A DNA stretch of 64,000 nucleotides from positions 124,001-188,000 of the forward strand of contig JAHHHC010000006.1 of NCBI GenBank assembly GCA_019359515.1, given 5' to 3'. This stretch comes from Desmonostoc vinosum HA7617-LM4 (GTDB lineage: Bacteria > Cyanobacteriota > Cyanobacteriia > Cyanobacteriales > Nostocaceae). A program made the position numbers and the translations under genes. The notes under the pieces were generated by a model. That model was not told the origin of the DNA and made no database searches. It saw nothing but the letters and a program-made list of their open reading frames with translations. Positions 8,969 to 18,529 of this stretch are shown here, piece after piece; within the stretch, counting starts at the first letter, position 1; every line of letters starts with the position of its first letter.

Positions 8969-9171
8969 AGATTTGAGTGTTCTCCCGTTGTGAAAATTTG
9001 GAATTGAACCGCGTTAGATGCCAACCAGACCCGATTTTTAAGCCTGCCAAGCCAAAATCAGGGCTGTAGAGCAATAGTTTATGTATTGCTCATACAGGAG
9101 TATGTTGAAGGTAGGGAGGCAGCGTGGATTTGATTTGATGTTTCATTTTGTTGCACTTCTTCAACTATTAT

Positions 9172-10059
9172 ATGGAGCTAGAGATTCAGGGAATTGAAGC
9201 ACAGGAATTTTTTCATCTACCAGTTTTGAGTCGGCAGGTGATTGAGGGTTTGTCTGTGCGTCCCGGCGGGCATTATTTGGATGCAACGGTGGGTGGTGGT
9301 GGTCACAGCCGCCTCATTTTAGAAGCTAATGCGGATGTGCGTCTGGTGGCAATAGATCAAGATGAGGATGCTTTGGCGGCAGCACAGAAGCAGTTGGCTG
9401 AGTATGAAGAACGTCTAGAGTTTATCCTCAGTAACTTTGCTGAGTATAAGTTTCCGTCTGCTAGTTATGATGGGATATTGGCTGATTTGGGGGTGAGTTC
9501 TTACCATCTCGACCAGCCGGAACGGGGCTTTAGCTTTCGTCACGCTGCGAGTTTGGATATGCGGATGGATCGGCGGCGATCGCTCACTGCTGCTGATGTG
9601 ATAAATTCGTGGGATGAGCGGGAATTAGCCGATATTTTCTTTAAATATGGTGAGGAACGATTATCGCGGCGAATTGCCAGACGCATTGTAGAAAGACGCC
9701 CGTTGCACACGACTGTTGAATTAGCAGAGGCGATCGCTTCTTGTGTTCCTCCCAAATACCGTTATGGTAGAATTCACCCAGCTACTCGTGTTTTTCAAGC
9801 GCTGCGAATTGTCGTCAATGACGAGTTAAAGTCTTTAGAAACCTTTTTAGAAAAAGCACCAAACGCCCTTGTCCCTGGCGGCAGAATTGCCATCATCAGT
9901 TTTCACAGCTTAGAAGACCGTTTAGTCAAGCATGGTTTAAGAAATTCACCTTCGTTAAAAGTCTTGACAAAAAAGCCAATTATTGCTGATGAAACGGAAA
10001 TTGCGAGAAATCCGCGATCGCGTTCTGCTAAATTGAGAATTGCACAGAGAGTAGTGTAA
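9172..10059 (+). CDS. rsmH: 16S rRNA (cytosine-1402-N4)-methyltransferase RsmH
   Basis: RsmH (MraW) methylates N4 of C1402 in 16S rRNA at the P site. The protein begins [19 protein letters not shown]. Motifs seen are [11 protein letters not shown] (SAM binding), [30 protein letters not shown] and, near the C-terminus, [15 protein letters not shown]. The first ATG is at 9172, but an in-frame TTG eight codons upstream (9148) cannot be excluded. It is divergent from ndhH. It is not beside cell-wall genes here, unlike in many bacteria. Confidence 0.95.
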   Translation: MELEIQGIEAQEFFHLPVLSRQVIEGLSVRPGGHYLDATVGGGGHSRLILEANADVRLVAIDQDEDALAAAQKQLAEYEERLEFILSNFAEYKFPSASYDGILADLGVSSYHLDQPERGFSFRHAASLDMRMDRRRSLTAADVINSWDERELADIFFKYGEERLSRRIARRIVERRPLHTTVELAEAIASCVPPKYRYGRIHPATRVFQALRIVVNDELKSLETFLEKAPNALVPGGRIAIISFHSLEDRLVKHGLRNSPSLKVLTKKPIIADETEIARNPRSRSAKLRIAQRVV

Positions 10060-10072
10060 TTGCAACGTTTTG

Positions 10073-10140
10073 TTAATTACGAATTACGTTAGCGTCAGCG
10101 GTAGCGAGTCCTCGAGCGTCATTACGAATTACGAATTATT
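10073..10140. repeat. Composite dispersed repeat (short copy)
   Basis: Bounded by AATTACGAATTACG motifs, with the internal modules AGCGTCAGCGGTAGCGAG and TCCTCGAGCGTC. It fills the gap between the convergent rsmH and peptide-transporter genes. Confidence 0.8.
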
Positions 10141-10204
10141 TAAGTTGCTTTATCTCGTAGCTCAGAACTGCTACGAACATGCTCAATAAAAATCTAATTG
10201 CTAC

Positions 10205-12211
10205 TTACAAAACCTTAACCTGCCGATTTTGCACGCGTTCGAGACTACCAGTAGGAATTGAGGCAATTAATTTTTGTGTGTATTCTTCTTGAGGTTCTTG
10301 GTAAATACTTTCGGACGTACCTTGCTCGACGATTTTACCGCGATTCATCACTAAAATGCGATCGCTCATAAATTTCACCACGCTTAAATCGTGAGAAATA
10401 AAGATATAGGTGAGTTGAAAATCTGCTTGTAGTTCTTTCAATAAATTCAATACTTGCGCCTGTACCGATACATCCAATGCGGAAACAGATTCATCACAGA
10501 TAATGAATTTGGGGTTTAATGCTAAGGAACGGGCGATACAAATCCGCTGACGTTGACCTCCAGAAAATTGATGCGGATAACGATTCATTGCGTCTGCATT
10601 TAATCCTACTCTTTCTAATAGGTAAACGGCGCGATCGAGTTGTTCTTTTTTACTGTTACCAATGGCATGAATCTCCAAAGGTTCTATAATTGCAGCTCCT
10701 ACTTTCATGCGGGGGTCAAGGGAACTGAAAGGATTTTGAAAAATAATTTGCATTTCCCGCCGCAATTTGGGCATTCTGTACCCTTTGAAGGTTTTGCGCT
10801 TTTTCAACCCCATCTGCAAATTTATCCCCAATTTCATATCATCTCGTGACATGAATGAGTCATTAAATGATAGTGATATTGAAGGCTGATAACCAAATGC
10901 ATCGATGATTTCTGTAATATCCTGCCCATCAAAGATGATTTGACCACTCATAGGTTTCATCAATAGTAGTAAGGCTCTGCCAAGAGTGGTTTTACCACAA
11001 CCAGATTCTCCTACTAAACCCAATGTTTCCCCTGGTTTAACATCAAAAGAAACGCCATCTACGGCCATATAATAGCGTTTTGTCCCACCAAATATACCTT
11101 TGACTGGAAACCCAACTTTTAAATCCCGAACTTGGAGTAGAGGTTGTGCTTTTTCCAGATTTACTAATCTTTGATTGATGTTTTCGGTGCTGACTTCTTG
11201 AGATTGTGGTGGTTCTTTTGCCTGAATTACTAATTGTCCTGTTGCTGTTTCTTCTACACTCATGTAGTCAGCAACAGTGAGTAATTTTTGAGGGCGACGG
11301 TTAAGTGTAGGGCGACAAGCAATTAAGCCTTTAGTATATGGATGCTGAGGACTGCTAAAAATTTGCTCTGCTGCGTTGTACTCGACAATTTTACCCCTGT
11401 ACATTACCGCTACTTGGTCGGCAATCTCTGCAATTAATCCTAAGTCGTGGGTAATGAAAATCATTGCCATGTTGCGGCTTTGTTGCAGTTCTCGCAACAA
11501 GTCGATGATGGTTGCTTGGACTGTGACGTCTAAGGCGGTGGTTGGTTCGTCAGCAATCAACAATAATGGGTTACAAGAAATTGCCATCGCAATCATTACC
11601 CGTTGCAACTGACCACCAGAAAGTTGGTAAGGGTAGCGTTCTAGCATTGATTCTTTGTGCTGCTTGACCAACTGTGCTATTTTTTGCTCATCTATAGTTG
11701 GTGAATCTGCATTGATTTGATCCCAAGTTTCAATATATTGGTTGCGGATCTGTTCATCGCTAGGTAATAATTTTACTTCTTGCAAACCTGCGATCGCAAT
11801 TCGTTTGGCTTCAGCGGCTGATACATTTTGATGCCGCATTATTGCTTCAGTAATTTGAAACCCAATGGTATAAACTGGGTTGAGTGAACTCATCGGTTCT
11901 TGAAAAATCATGGCGATATCGCCACCCCGGTGTAGCTGCATTTGTTTGGGAGGTAATGCTGCTAAATCAAGTGGTGTAGCGTTCTCTTGATGACGAAACC
12001 AAATTTCACCAGCAGTAATTTTGCCAGGGGGTTGTAATAAACCCATCACAGCTAGTGCTGTTACTGATTTGCCGCTGCCCGACTCTCCCACTATTCCTAA
12101 AGTTTCACCTCTTTGCAACTGAAAGGAAATACTATCTACAGCTTTGATGCTGTCACCATCGCTGGAAAACTCAACTTGTAAATTGCGAACTTCTAGGACA
12201 TTTTCTCTCAT
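10205..12211 (-). CDS. Double-ATPase peptide ABC transporter subunit (DppD-DppF fusion)
   Basis: 668 residues with two complete ABC ATPase domains of the oligopeptide/dipeptide importer class, as in GsiA/YejF. The first domain has Walker A GESGSGKS, signature LSGGQLQRV and Walker [13 protein letters not shown]. The second has [17 protein letters not shown] and [12 protein letters not shown]. After the first ATPase comes the oligopeptide-type tail with [18 protein letters not shown]. The first domain contains an extended helical insertion (about residues 145-185) before its signature motif. It acts at the cytoplasmic membrane with permeases that are not in this window. The C-terminal [10 protein letters not shown] tail is close to a repeat-filled gap. 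Confidence 0.93.
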   Translation of the reverse strand: MRENVLEVRNLQVEFSSDGDSIKAVDSISFQLQRGETLGIVGESGSGKSVTALAVMGLLQPPGKITAGEIWFRHQENATPLDLAALPPKQMQLHRGGDIAMIFQEPMSSLNPVYTIGFQITEAIMRHQNVSAAEAKRIAIAGLQEVKLLPSDEQIRNQYIETWDQINADSPTIDEQKIAQLVKQHKESMLERYPYQLSGGQLQRVMIAMAISCNPLLLIADEPTTALDVTVQATIIDLLRELQQSRNMAMIFITHDLGLIAEIADQVAVMYRGKIVEYNAAEQIFSSPQHPYTKGLIACRPTLNRRPQKLLTVADYMSVEETATGQLVIQAKEPPQSQEVSTENINQRLVNLEKAQPLLQVRDLKVGFPVKGIFGGTKRYYMAVDGVSFDVKPGETLGLVGESGCGKTTLGRALLLLMKPMSGQIIFDGQDITEIIDAFGYQPSISLSFNDSFMSRDDMKLGINLQMGLKKRKTFKGYRMPKLRREMQIIFQNPFSSLDPRMKVGAAIIEPLEIHAIGNSKKEQLDRAVYLLERVGLNADAMNRYPHQFSGGQRQRICIARSLALNPKFIICDESVSALDVSVQAQVLNLLKELQADFQLTYIFISHDLSVVKFMSDRILVMNRGKIVEQGTSESIYQEPQEEYTQKLIASIPTGSLERVQNRQVKVL

Positions 12212-12703
12212 GGGAGTCGGGTATTAATCTTGGCTGAAATTTATCTGATTTTAACAGTGGTTTTGGGTGTTGCTGAGTGAAAAAATGAATTATGCTCACG
12301 CAGAGCCGCAGAGACACAGAGAATAAGAGTTTGGGAGGTTAAATTTTTAGAAAGTTGATTGTTTGATGCTATCACTACATTTATGTTAATAATTGGTTTT
12401 GCCGCTAGACCAGGTACTGAAGTGCTACCAATATGTTCTATGGCTAAGCTAAATCTTCCAATTTATTTGCAATGATGCTTTTGATTTCAGAAAATATCTG
12501 AGACTATTGAGGATCATAGTCTACAAGCTCAACAATACGCCTTTTACTAGTTATTATTGTTAATTTTGTCGTAAAAGTTGCCAAGATATTGCCACAATTG
12601 AGTATATTTATTTAGTAAAATCAAATTGCCTAATCCATAAATATCAGGATAGGCAGGATGTCAAGATGATGAAAGCTTCAAACTAAATTGTAAAAATAGA
12701 TAC
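12212..12703. other. Gap with no gene seen
   Basis: AT-rich spacer. It contains a short dispersed module (ACGCAGAGCCGCAGAGACAC near 12300) that recurs in several other gaps. No gene, RNA or convincing hairpin was recognised. Confidence 0.45.
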
Positions 12704-13255
12704 CTAGAATGGGATATCGTCCATGCTGGGGTCTTCTGGTGTTGGTTGGGGATAATTTGTGGTTTCGGGTGTTGGTGCTGGAGGAATGACGCTAGTATTA
12801 TTTGTTGCTGGGGTCGCTGCGGGACGTGGTGAATCCTCGTAATTAGGAGCATTTTTTGGGGAAGATGCTACTTCTGAGGATGGTTGTCGTGGAGTGGTTT
12901 CTGTGGCTTGTGGGTTCATTGTTGGTAAGGGATCAGTACTGAAACTGCCACCAACGGCTTGAATTTGTTGTACTGTTAATTCAGCGCGTTTTTCTTTAAA
13001 GCCTTCTGGACGCTCAATAGTATTCATACCTAAGCGCCCTACTAGAATGACGCGATCGCCTTGATGATATTTTTGCTCAATTTCTGTGGCCAAATTACCC
13101 CAACCGACAACTTTCAGCGTCGCTGGCGAGTCTTCTGCTCGCTGAGAATTGGGAAACTGTACAAGCATTTCTGTAACAGCTAAATTATCGGCTGTGTAGC
13201 GTAGTTGTGGCTCTTGAATAATTTCCGCCATCAAAACACAGTTGTTCATTACCAT
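12704..13255 (-). CDS. ssb: Single-stranded DNA-binding protein with acidic C-terminal tip
   Basis: N-terminal OB fold (residues of about 1-110, starting MNNCVLMAEIIQEPQLRYT if the second or third codon is the start), with GWGNLATEIEQKYHQGDRV and the VGRLGMNT strand. This is followed by about 60 Pro/Thr/Ser-rich disordered residues and the tip DDIPF, the partner-binding tail of replicative SSBs. Nostocales carry several Ssb paralogues, some without the tail; this one has it. It therefore probably serves DNA replication and repair by binding single strands and recruiting partner proteins. The ATG is followed by an alternative ATG two codons on (MVMNN). Confidence 0.92.
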   Translation of the reverse strand: MVMNNCVLMAEIIQEPQLRYTADNLAVTEMLVQFPNSQRAEDSPATLKVVGWGNLATEIEQKYHQGDRVILVGRLGMNTIERPEGFKEKRAELTVQQIQAVGGSFSTDPLPTMNPQATETTPRQPSSEVASSPKNAPNYEDSPRPAATPATNNTSVIPPAPTPETTNYPQPTPEDPSMDDIPF

Positions 13256-13584
13256 ACCTCCTGATTAGAAAAACGCTGATTGAAAATAATTAATACTTTG
13301 ACTCAATAGTTTACATTTTTTATAATTCTAAAGTTGATTCCTTGATTTGAGTCTTTTCTAGCATAAAAGCCAGGCGATCGCTTAGAAAAGTATCTGAGAT
13401 ACTATTCGTCACCTACACCTGACTAGAACGAGGATTGAATTCTGCATGAGTAGTATAATTGTACCACTTTATTGCAGAATTCAAAATTTAAAATTCAAAA
13501 ACTGATTACCGAAATAGTGCTGAGTGGGGGATGAGGGGGATGAGGGAGACGCAAAGACGCGGAGAATAACCAATGACAAATGAT
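13256..13584. other. Gap with inverted repeat, no gene seen
   Basis: Holds the leader of ssb and a 10-bp perfect inverted repeat GAATTCTGCA (13437-13446) / TGCAGAATTC (13473-13482) with a 26-base loop. It also holds minisatellite-like GATGAGGGGGATGAGGG units near 13530. No coding region was recognised. Confidence 0.5.
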
Positions 13585-13633
13585 AATTCCCAATTCCCCA
13601 CTCCCCACTCCCCACTCCCTACTCCCCACTCCC
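13585..13633. repeat. Heptamer tandem repeat at the end of an FAD monooxygenase gene
   Basis: CCCCACT/CCCTACT units that run into the downstream gene's 3' end. The last four residues and stop codon of the FAD monooxygenase are repeat-derived. Confidence 0.8.
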
Positions 13634-14884
13634 TTGCACATGAACCGGGAAAACGCCTAAAGCAATTAACCGGGCTGGAAGATCACGCAAGATGGGTAAG
13701 CGTAATAAAAGAGGCGGAACAAAGGCACGATTTGAACTGAGAATTGGGGCAAATATCTGTTTTTGAATAAAAGTTTGAAATCCTTGAATAATGCGTGTGG
13801 GTAACTCACGCTGGCGTTGGACTTTGGCTAAATCACTGAGTTCTACATGTTTGTTTTGAAGTGGCTTGCTAAGTATATTCGCTGCTACTACAGCATCTTG
13901 AATAGCATAGTTGATGCCAACTCCACCAACAGGAGACATGATGTGAGCTGCATCACCAATCAACAGCAGTCCTGGACGATACCAGTGCTTGACGCGGCTA
14001 GACTCGACTGAGAGAAAGGCTACTTGTGACCAATCGTGTAAATTAGAAATGCGTTGGCTAAATTCTGGCACTATTTCAACTACGGATTTTTTTAATACTT
14101 CTAAACCAGTGGCTCGTAATTGTTGATAGCCGCCTTTGGGTATCACATAGGCGATTTGCCACTCATCACCACGGTTAAGCATTGCTAAAATATGTCCTTG
14201 CCCAAAGCGCCCCATTCCCGCTTCAGGATCTCCTGCATGGCGGGGTAGACGAAACCAAAGCACATCCATTGGTGGTGAGGTTTCGATTGATGTAAAATCA
14301 CCCAGTTGCCTAAGCTTTGAGTGGCGTCCATCTGCACCCACGGTGAGTATCGCTCTAATTTCATGCCAACCACCATGTCCACGATAGCGGATACCTTGAA
14401 TCACGCCATTTTCGATAATTAATTCTTGTACATTCGCACCCATCAACAATTGAAAATTAGGATATTGTCGCGCTTGTTCGGTGATGAACTCTAAGAATTT
14501 CACCTGTGGCAGCATTGTAATGTAGGGATAACGAGTTTTTAAGTGACTAAAATCTGCCAATGTGATTGTATCTTGGGGAGTTTGCACTTGGATTTGGCGC
14601 ATCTTAGCGTGGGGTAATTGCAGCAAGCGATCGCTTAAGCCCAATTCCTCCATAATTTCCATCACCGATGGATGAATTGTATCCCCCCGAAAGTCACGAT
14701 CAAAATCTTTATGTGCTTCTAGCAAAATCACAGAAATACCTTGACGCGCCAACAACAAAGACAAAATAGCCCCCGCCGGCCCTCCACCCACAATGCAACA
14801 ATCTGTGTTTTGTACGTCTACAATGTCATGATTAGGATTAACACTTGGGTCTTGGGAAGGATTCGCGGGTACATCAGTATTCAT
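13619..14884 (-). CDS. FAD-dependent monooxygenase (PHBH/UbiH fold)
   Basis: Class A flavin monooxygenase-like protein. The Rossmann motif CCIVGGGPAGAILSLLLARQG is near the N-terminus, a DG-type motif (TVGADGRHSKLR) lies near residue 195, and LLIGDAAHIMSPVGGVGIN is the second FAD motif. The substrate is unknown. The ATG at 14884 is chosen because a perfect AGGAGGT lies seven bases before it; a longer reading to 14914 would place that site inside the gene. The final residues GSGE and the stop codon lie in a heptamer repeat, so the native C-terminus may have been altered. It is divergent from the sugar ABC ATPase. Confidence 0.88.
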   Translation of the reverse strand: MNTDVPANPSQDPSVNPNHDIVDVQNTDCCIVGGGPAGAILSLLLARQGISVILLEAHKDFDRDFRGDTIHPSVMEIMEELGLSDRLLQLPHAKMRQIQVQTPQDTITLADFSHLKTRYPYITMLPQVKFLEFITEQARQYPNFQLLMGANVQELIIENGVIQGIRYRGHGGWHEIRAILTVGADGRHSKLRQLGDFTSIETSPPMDVLWFRLPRHAGDPEAGMGRFGQGHILAMLNRGDEWQIAYVIPKGGYQQLRATGLEVLKKSVVEIVPEFSQRISNLHDWSQVAFLSVESSRVKHWYRPGLLLIGDAAHIMSPVGGVGINYAIQDAVVAANILSKPLQNKHVELSDLAKVQRQRELPTRIIQGFQTFIQKQIFAPILSSNRAFVPPLLLRLPILRDLPARLIALGVFPVHVQGSGE

Positions 14885-15047
14885 GACAACACCTCCTAAC
14901 AGCCCTAGCATCAAGGGTAATTTACTTTTTGTGATTCAATCTATTTTTTTAACTTTTCGTATTTACCGGGAACGTGTATCATGGGCGCTAAACTATCTTT
15001 CGTCATATAACTAATGACTAATGACCAATGACAATAAATAATTACTC

Positions 15048-16403
15048 GTGACGCAAGTTATTTTAGAAAATGTTTATAAAACTTTCCCTGCTCGCAAAGG
15101 GGAAGCCGTAACCTCACAAACTCAACTCCCAGCTGGCAAGAAAAGCGATGCCGCACCAGAACGTGGGGGAAGTGTAAATGTTTTGCGACGGATTAATTTG
15201 ACGATCGCAGATGGCGAATTTATGGTGCTGGTAGGCCCTTCTGGTTGTGGTAAGAGTACTTTACTGCGGTTAATCGCGGGGCTGGAAGTGATGACTGGCG
15301 GTAATATTTGGGTAGGTGATCGCTTGATTAATGATTTGCCTCCCAAAGAACGAGACATTGCTATGGTGTTTCAAAATTACGCGCTCTATCCCCATATGAC
15401 GGTGTACGACAATATCGCCTTTGGATTGCGTCGTCGGCAATTGGGGGAAAATCACCACTCCCCACTCCCCACTCCCCACTCCCCACTCTCTTTAGCAGAA
15501 AATCTCTTCGTAGGGATGACGCGATCGCTACCGAAGGGACTACGCTACATTTCCCAAAAAGAACGAGCGGTAGATGAACGGGTGCGTACTGTTGCTCAGT
15601 TGTTGCAAATTGAAGCTTTGCTCAGACGCTTACCCAAACAATTATCTGGGGGACAAAGACAACGAGTTGCATTAGGAAGAGCAATCGCTCGCAATCCTCA
15701 AGTATTTTTGATGGATGAACCACTATCTAATTTAGATGCCAAACTCCGGGCGGAAACTCGCGCCCAAATTGTCAAGTTACAACGCCAACTAGGAACAACG
15801 ACGATTTACGTTACCCACGATCAAACAGAAGCGATGACAATGGGCGATCGGATTGCGATTATGTCTGAGGGTAAAATTCAGCAAGTCGCAGCCCCGTTGG
15901 AACTTTACAACAATCCGGCTAACCGCTTTGTCGCAGAGTTCATTGGTTCACCACCGATGAATTTTATTTCTGTAGAGTTTCATGCTCCCCTGTTAATTAC
16001 TCATCCTCTGTTCCGTCTCACACTCCCAGAAGTTTGGGGAAAAGCCCTACAAAAATACGGCAAACAAACCCTAATTTTAGGGATTCGTCCAGAACATTTA
16101 AGCTTGAGTTTACCTGCTACTAAAAATCTCCCCGCGCAAGTAGATATAGTAGAGAATCTTGGTAATGATACCTTTGTGTCTGTCAGATTAGGTGAACCAG
16201 GAGAACATGAAAACCTCTCTTTCCCCACTTCCGACTCCCCACTCCCCACTCCCCATTTTCAAGTCCGAATACCATCTGAGCGATTAGTGCGTGTTGGCGA
16301 GCAGGTATGGTTATCACTAACTGCTGAAAAAATTCACTTTTTTGATCCTGAAACTGAGTTAGCGATATCTTCTAATAGTGAATTAGACATTGGGAGGAAT
16401 TAA
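15048..16403 (+). CDS. MalK/UgpC-type ABC transporter ATPase with in-frame insertions
   Basis: ATPase of a carbohydrate-type importer: Walker A GPSGCGKST at 63-71, Q-loop VFQNYALYPHMT, signature LSGGQRQRV at 199-207, Walker B VFLMDEPLSNLD, H-loop YVTHDQTEAMTMGD, then a C-terminal TOBE/MalK regulatory region. At about 451 residues it is longer than the usual ~370. There are three extra blocks: residues of about 15-42 between strand 1 and VNVLRRINL, about 134-173 in the helical subdomain after NIAFGLRRR, and about 390-405 in the TOBE region. The second and third contain the heptamer repeat (encoding HSPLPTPHSPL and SDSPLPTPHF). The start is GTG. Cognate permeases are not in view. Confidence 0.92.
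   Translation: MTQVILENVYKTFPARKGEAVTSQTQLPAGKKSDAAPERGGSVNVLRRINLTIADGEFMVLVGPSGCGKSTLLRLIAGLEVMTGGNIWVGDRLINDLPPKERDIAMVFQNYALYPHMTVYDNIAFGLRRRQLGENHHSPLPTPHSPLSLAENLFVGMTRSLPKGLRYISQKERAVDERVRTVAQLLQIEALLRRLPKQLSGGQRQRVALGRAIARNPQVFLMDEPLSNLDAKLRAETRAQIVKLQRQLGTTTIYVTHDQTEAMTMGDRIAIMSEGKIQQVAAPLELYNNPANRFVAEFIGSPPMNFISVEFHAPLLITHPLFRLTLPEVWGKALQKYGKQTLILGIRPEHLSLSLPATKNLPAQVDIVENLGNDTFVSVRLGEPGEHENLSFPTSDSPLPTPHFQVRIPSERLVRVGEQVWLSLTAEKIHFFDPETELAISSNSELDIGRN
15459..15488. repeat. Heptamer tandem repeat inside ABC ATPase gene (first)
   Basis: CCCCACT units in frame. They are followed by a second, different repeat-like stretch (15508-15552, containing GACGCGATCGCTACCGAAGG) that is also translated. 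Confidence 0.85.
16222..16258. repeat. Heptamer tandem repeat inside ABC ATPase gene (second)
   Basis: CCCCACT-type units translated in frame within the C-terminal regulatory domain of the sugar transporter ATPase. Confidence 0.85.
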
Positions 16404-16408
16404 TCGTC

Positions 16409-16960
16409 ATGAGTGTGATAGTTGCGAAGTGGACGATTGATGAATATCATCGCATGATTGACGCTGGCATTTTGAGCGATCGCCAGGTTGAACTACTACA
16501 AGGAGAAATCGTTGAAATGTCACCAGAAGGCGAACCTCATGCTTATTGTAGTGATGAAGCTGGTGAGTATCTAGCAAAATTATTGGGCGATTATGCCAAA
16601 ATTCGTCAAGCTAAGCCTATCACCCTACCCAACGACTCGGAACCAGAACCAGATATTGCTATTGTCCAACGTTTAGGACGTGAGTATCGAGAGCATCATC
16701 CTTATCCAGAAAATATTTTCTGGTTGATTGAGTATGCTAACTCCAGTTTAGAAAAAGATTTAGAAACCAAAAGCCAAATCTACGCCCAGGTAGGGATTTT
16801 AGAATATTGGGTTGTCAATCTTAAACAGCTAAATTTAGTAGTATTTCGAGAAATTTTAAATGGAGAATACGCAACTAAACTTACACTAACTGAAGGCATA
16901 ATTCAACCGCTGGCATTCCCAGATATTTATGTTTCCATAAAACGAATTATTAATAGCTAA
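16409..16960 (+). CDS. Uma2-family (DUF820) putative endonuclease
   Basis: 183 residues of the Uma2 family: the N-terminal WTIDEYHRMIDAGILSDRQVELLQGEIVEMSPEG is characteristic, followed by SEPEPDIAIV and IFWLIEYANSSLEKD, which carry the conserved acidic and Lys residues of the nuclease-like core. It starts five bases after the ABC ATPase stop codon, so the two are probably cotranscribed. A functional link is not implied; members of this family are scattered through cyanobacterial genomes. Confidence 0.9.
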   Translation: MSVIVAKWTIDEYHRMIDAGILSDRQVELLQGEIVEMSPEGEPHAYCSDEAGEYLAKLLGDYAKIRQAKPITLPNDSEPEPDIAIVQRLGREYREHHPYPENIFWLIEYANSSLEKDLETKSQIYAQVGILEYWVVNLKQLNLVVFREILNGEYATKLTLTEGIIQPLAFPDIYVSIKRIINS

Positions 16961-17010
16961 TATTAATTCGTAATTCGTAAAATATTTAGTTTTCCCTGTT
17001 CCATTTCAGC

Positions 17011-17706
17011 TTATTTAGCTAAACCATGTTCTAAAGCAAAACGAACTAACTCTGTACGGCTATTAGTCCCAGTTTTACTAAACAAACGGCTGACGTATTT
17101 TTCTACGTTGCGGACGCTAGTTTCTAAGCGACGGGCAATTTCTTTATTCATCAACCCTTCAGCTACTAAATTTAAAACGCTTTGTTCTCTGGGAGTCAAA
17201 TCAATTTTAAAAGGAGCTGGAGATTGAGAAATTGCACTTCTTTGAGTCAATAATGCTTTAATTTGAGCAATTTGATTAGCTAATTCGGCAATATCATGAG
17301 TTTCAGTCTCTTCTGATGTCGTTGCAGGCGTGGTGGCACGACGAGCAAGCAAGTTTTCGACTATTGCCACTAACTCATCTGGATCAAAGGGTTTAGGCAA
17401 ATAAGCATCAACACCAGCTTGATAACCTTGGATGCGATCGCCTGTCATCCCTTTCGCAGTCAAGAATATCACAGGCAGCGCTTGAAAGCGGGGGTCTTCT
17501 CGCAGTTGCTTGAGGAACTGATAGCCATCTACCTGCGGCATCATTACATCGGAAATTACTAAGTCAGGTGTATTTTGTTGCATCAAATCCCAGCCTTCGC
17601 GGGCGTTACTGGCAACTTGAACGCTGAAACCGCTTTCTTGTAAATAGTCTCTCACGGCTTCCCGCAATCCCGGTTCATCATCTACCAGTAACAGTTGTGG
17701 TGACAT
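17011..17706 (-). CDS. LuxR/NarL-type response regulator (Ycf29-like)
   Basis: An N-terminal receiver domain (LLLVDDEPGLREAV; phospho-acceptor Asp in VISDVMMP; Lys in LPKPFDP) is joined by a ~45-residue linker to a C-terminal LuxR-type helix-turn-helix (LTPREQSVLNLVAEGLMNKE, then IARRLETSVRNVEKYVSRLF). The same architecture occurs in the plastid gene ycf29 and its cyanobacterial relatives. No histidine kinase lies beside it, as is common for orphan cyanobacterial regulators, so the signal is unknown. Confidence 0.9.
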   Translation of the reverse strand: MSPQLLLVDDEPGLREAVRDYLQESGFSVQVASNAREGWDLMQQNTPDLVISDVMMPQVDGYQFLKQLREDPRFQALPVIFLTAKGMTGDRIQGYQAGVDAYLPKPFDPDELVAIVENLLARRATTPATTSEETETHDIAELANQIAQIKALLTQRSAISQSPAPFKIDLTPREQSVLNLVAEGLMNKEIARRLETSVRNVEKYVSRLFSKTGTNSRTELVRFALEHGLAK

Positions 17707-17779
17707 TGAAAGTTTCCTTGAGTTTACCTTTTTCCAATTTAGCGAAAGTTGGCAAGCAATTGTTATTTATTGTCGAGAA

Positions 17780-17868
17780 CTTGTACCGAGCAAAGTTGTA
17801 CTGCTACGCTTAAGCAAGCTACGCGTAGCGTCTTTGACAGAAGAAGTATGGGGAACTTGTACTAAGTG
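17780..17868. repeat. Dispersed module with GACGCTACGCGTAGC core
   Basis: Contains GAACTTGTAC, CTACGCGTAGCGTC and GAGAAGTATGGGG-like blocks. The same blocks recur, in different order and orientation, at about 33963-34050 and 62460-62520. Confidence 0.6.
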
Positions 17869-17890
17869 GAGTCCAAGTATGGAGTATTGA

Positions 17891-18208
17891 TTATTCTTTG
17901 CTCTCTTCGCTTTGGTCAAGAATAAAGTCAATATCTCGCATTCCTGGTAAGATACGCAGAATCTCTAAGCGAGTTTCCTTTACTCTGTACACTATCACAT
18001 ACACAGTTTTACCAATCTTTGGTGTGACTAATTCTCTTGTGCCAAAAACTCGTCCAGGTTTACCGAGATTTGGCATGACAATCAATTTTTTAATAATCTG
18101 CTTTAAACGTGTGCTAACCTGACTAGCAGCTGAGGGATTATTATCAACAATATACTCGCGGATGCTTACCAAATCTTCGACAGCAAGTGAGAGAAAAACT
18201 AAACGCAT
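17891..18208 (-). CDS. RelE/ParE-family toxin
   Basis: 105 residues with the ParE/RelE fold pattern: LAVEDLVSIREYIVDNNPSAA helix region, then KLIVMPNLGKPGRVFGTRELVTPKIGKTVYVIVYRV and the terminal LEILRILPGMRD strand. In ParE the target is DNA gyrase, in RelE ribosomal mRNA; which applies here cannot be told. Its start overlaps the end of the antitoxin gene by about ten bases, the classic coupled arrangement of a toxin-antitoxin operon. Confidence 0.88.
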   Translation of the reverse strand: MRLVFLSLAVEDLVSIREYIVDNNPSAASQVSTRLKQIIKKLIVMPNLGKPGRVFGTRELVTPKIGKTVYVIVYRVKETRLEILRILPGMRDIDFILDQSEESKE

Positions 18209-18471
18209 GGCGCAGGTTTTTCATCTTCTGTTCCCCAACACTCAAGCCAAGCCTCCACTTCCTCGCTGGCAATCCATTTAGCTTGTGGGCTATCAGCAAT
18301 TTTCACGGCCTCTTCAATCTTTTGAATTTGCCAACTTTGCTGTTCTACATACAAAGCGATCGCTTCTGCGGCTAACCAAGACTTGCTGCGTTGTGTACTT
18401 TGGGCAAGAGCATCAAGTTTGGCTTTGATCTCTGGCGTTAATCGAACGGTGACAACTTCGCTTTGAGACAT
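18199..18471 (-). CDS. CopG/ParD-type ribbon-helix-helix antitoxin
   Basis: About 90 residues. An N-terminal ribbon-helix-helix (MSQSEVVTVRLTPEIKAK, then LDALAQSTQRSKSWLAAEAI) is followed by a Trp/Glu-rich C-terminal tail that would bind the toxin. The ATG at 18471 is chosen because the ribbon strand begins there; upstream in-frame codons would run through the operator. A perfect inverted repeat lies about 30 bases upstream, as expected for autorepression by the RHH protein. Confidence 0.88.
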   Translation of the reverse strand: MSQSEVVTVRLTPEIKAKLDALAQSTQRSKSWLAAEAIALYVEQQSWQIQKIEEAVKIADSPQAKWIASEEVEAWLECWGTEDEKPAPCV

Positions 18472-18499
18472 TTTAACTTTTTCATTTGTTATGGCATTG

Positions 18500-18516
18500 T
18501 GTATACATTGTATACA
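18500..18516. promoter_or_regulatory. Operator palindrome of the toxin-antitoxin operon
   Basis: TGTATAC-ATT-GTATACA, a perfect 7-bp inverted repeat 28 bases before the antitoxin start. Short RHH repressors bind sites of this kind. It also lies just outside the end of the glycosyltransferase gene. Confidence 0.7.
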
Positions 18517-18529
18517 AGCGATTAAATTC

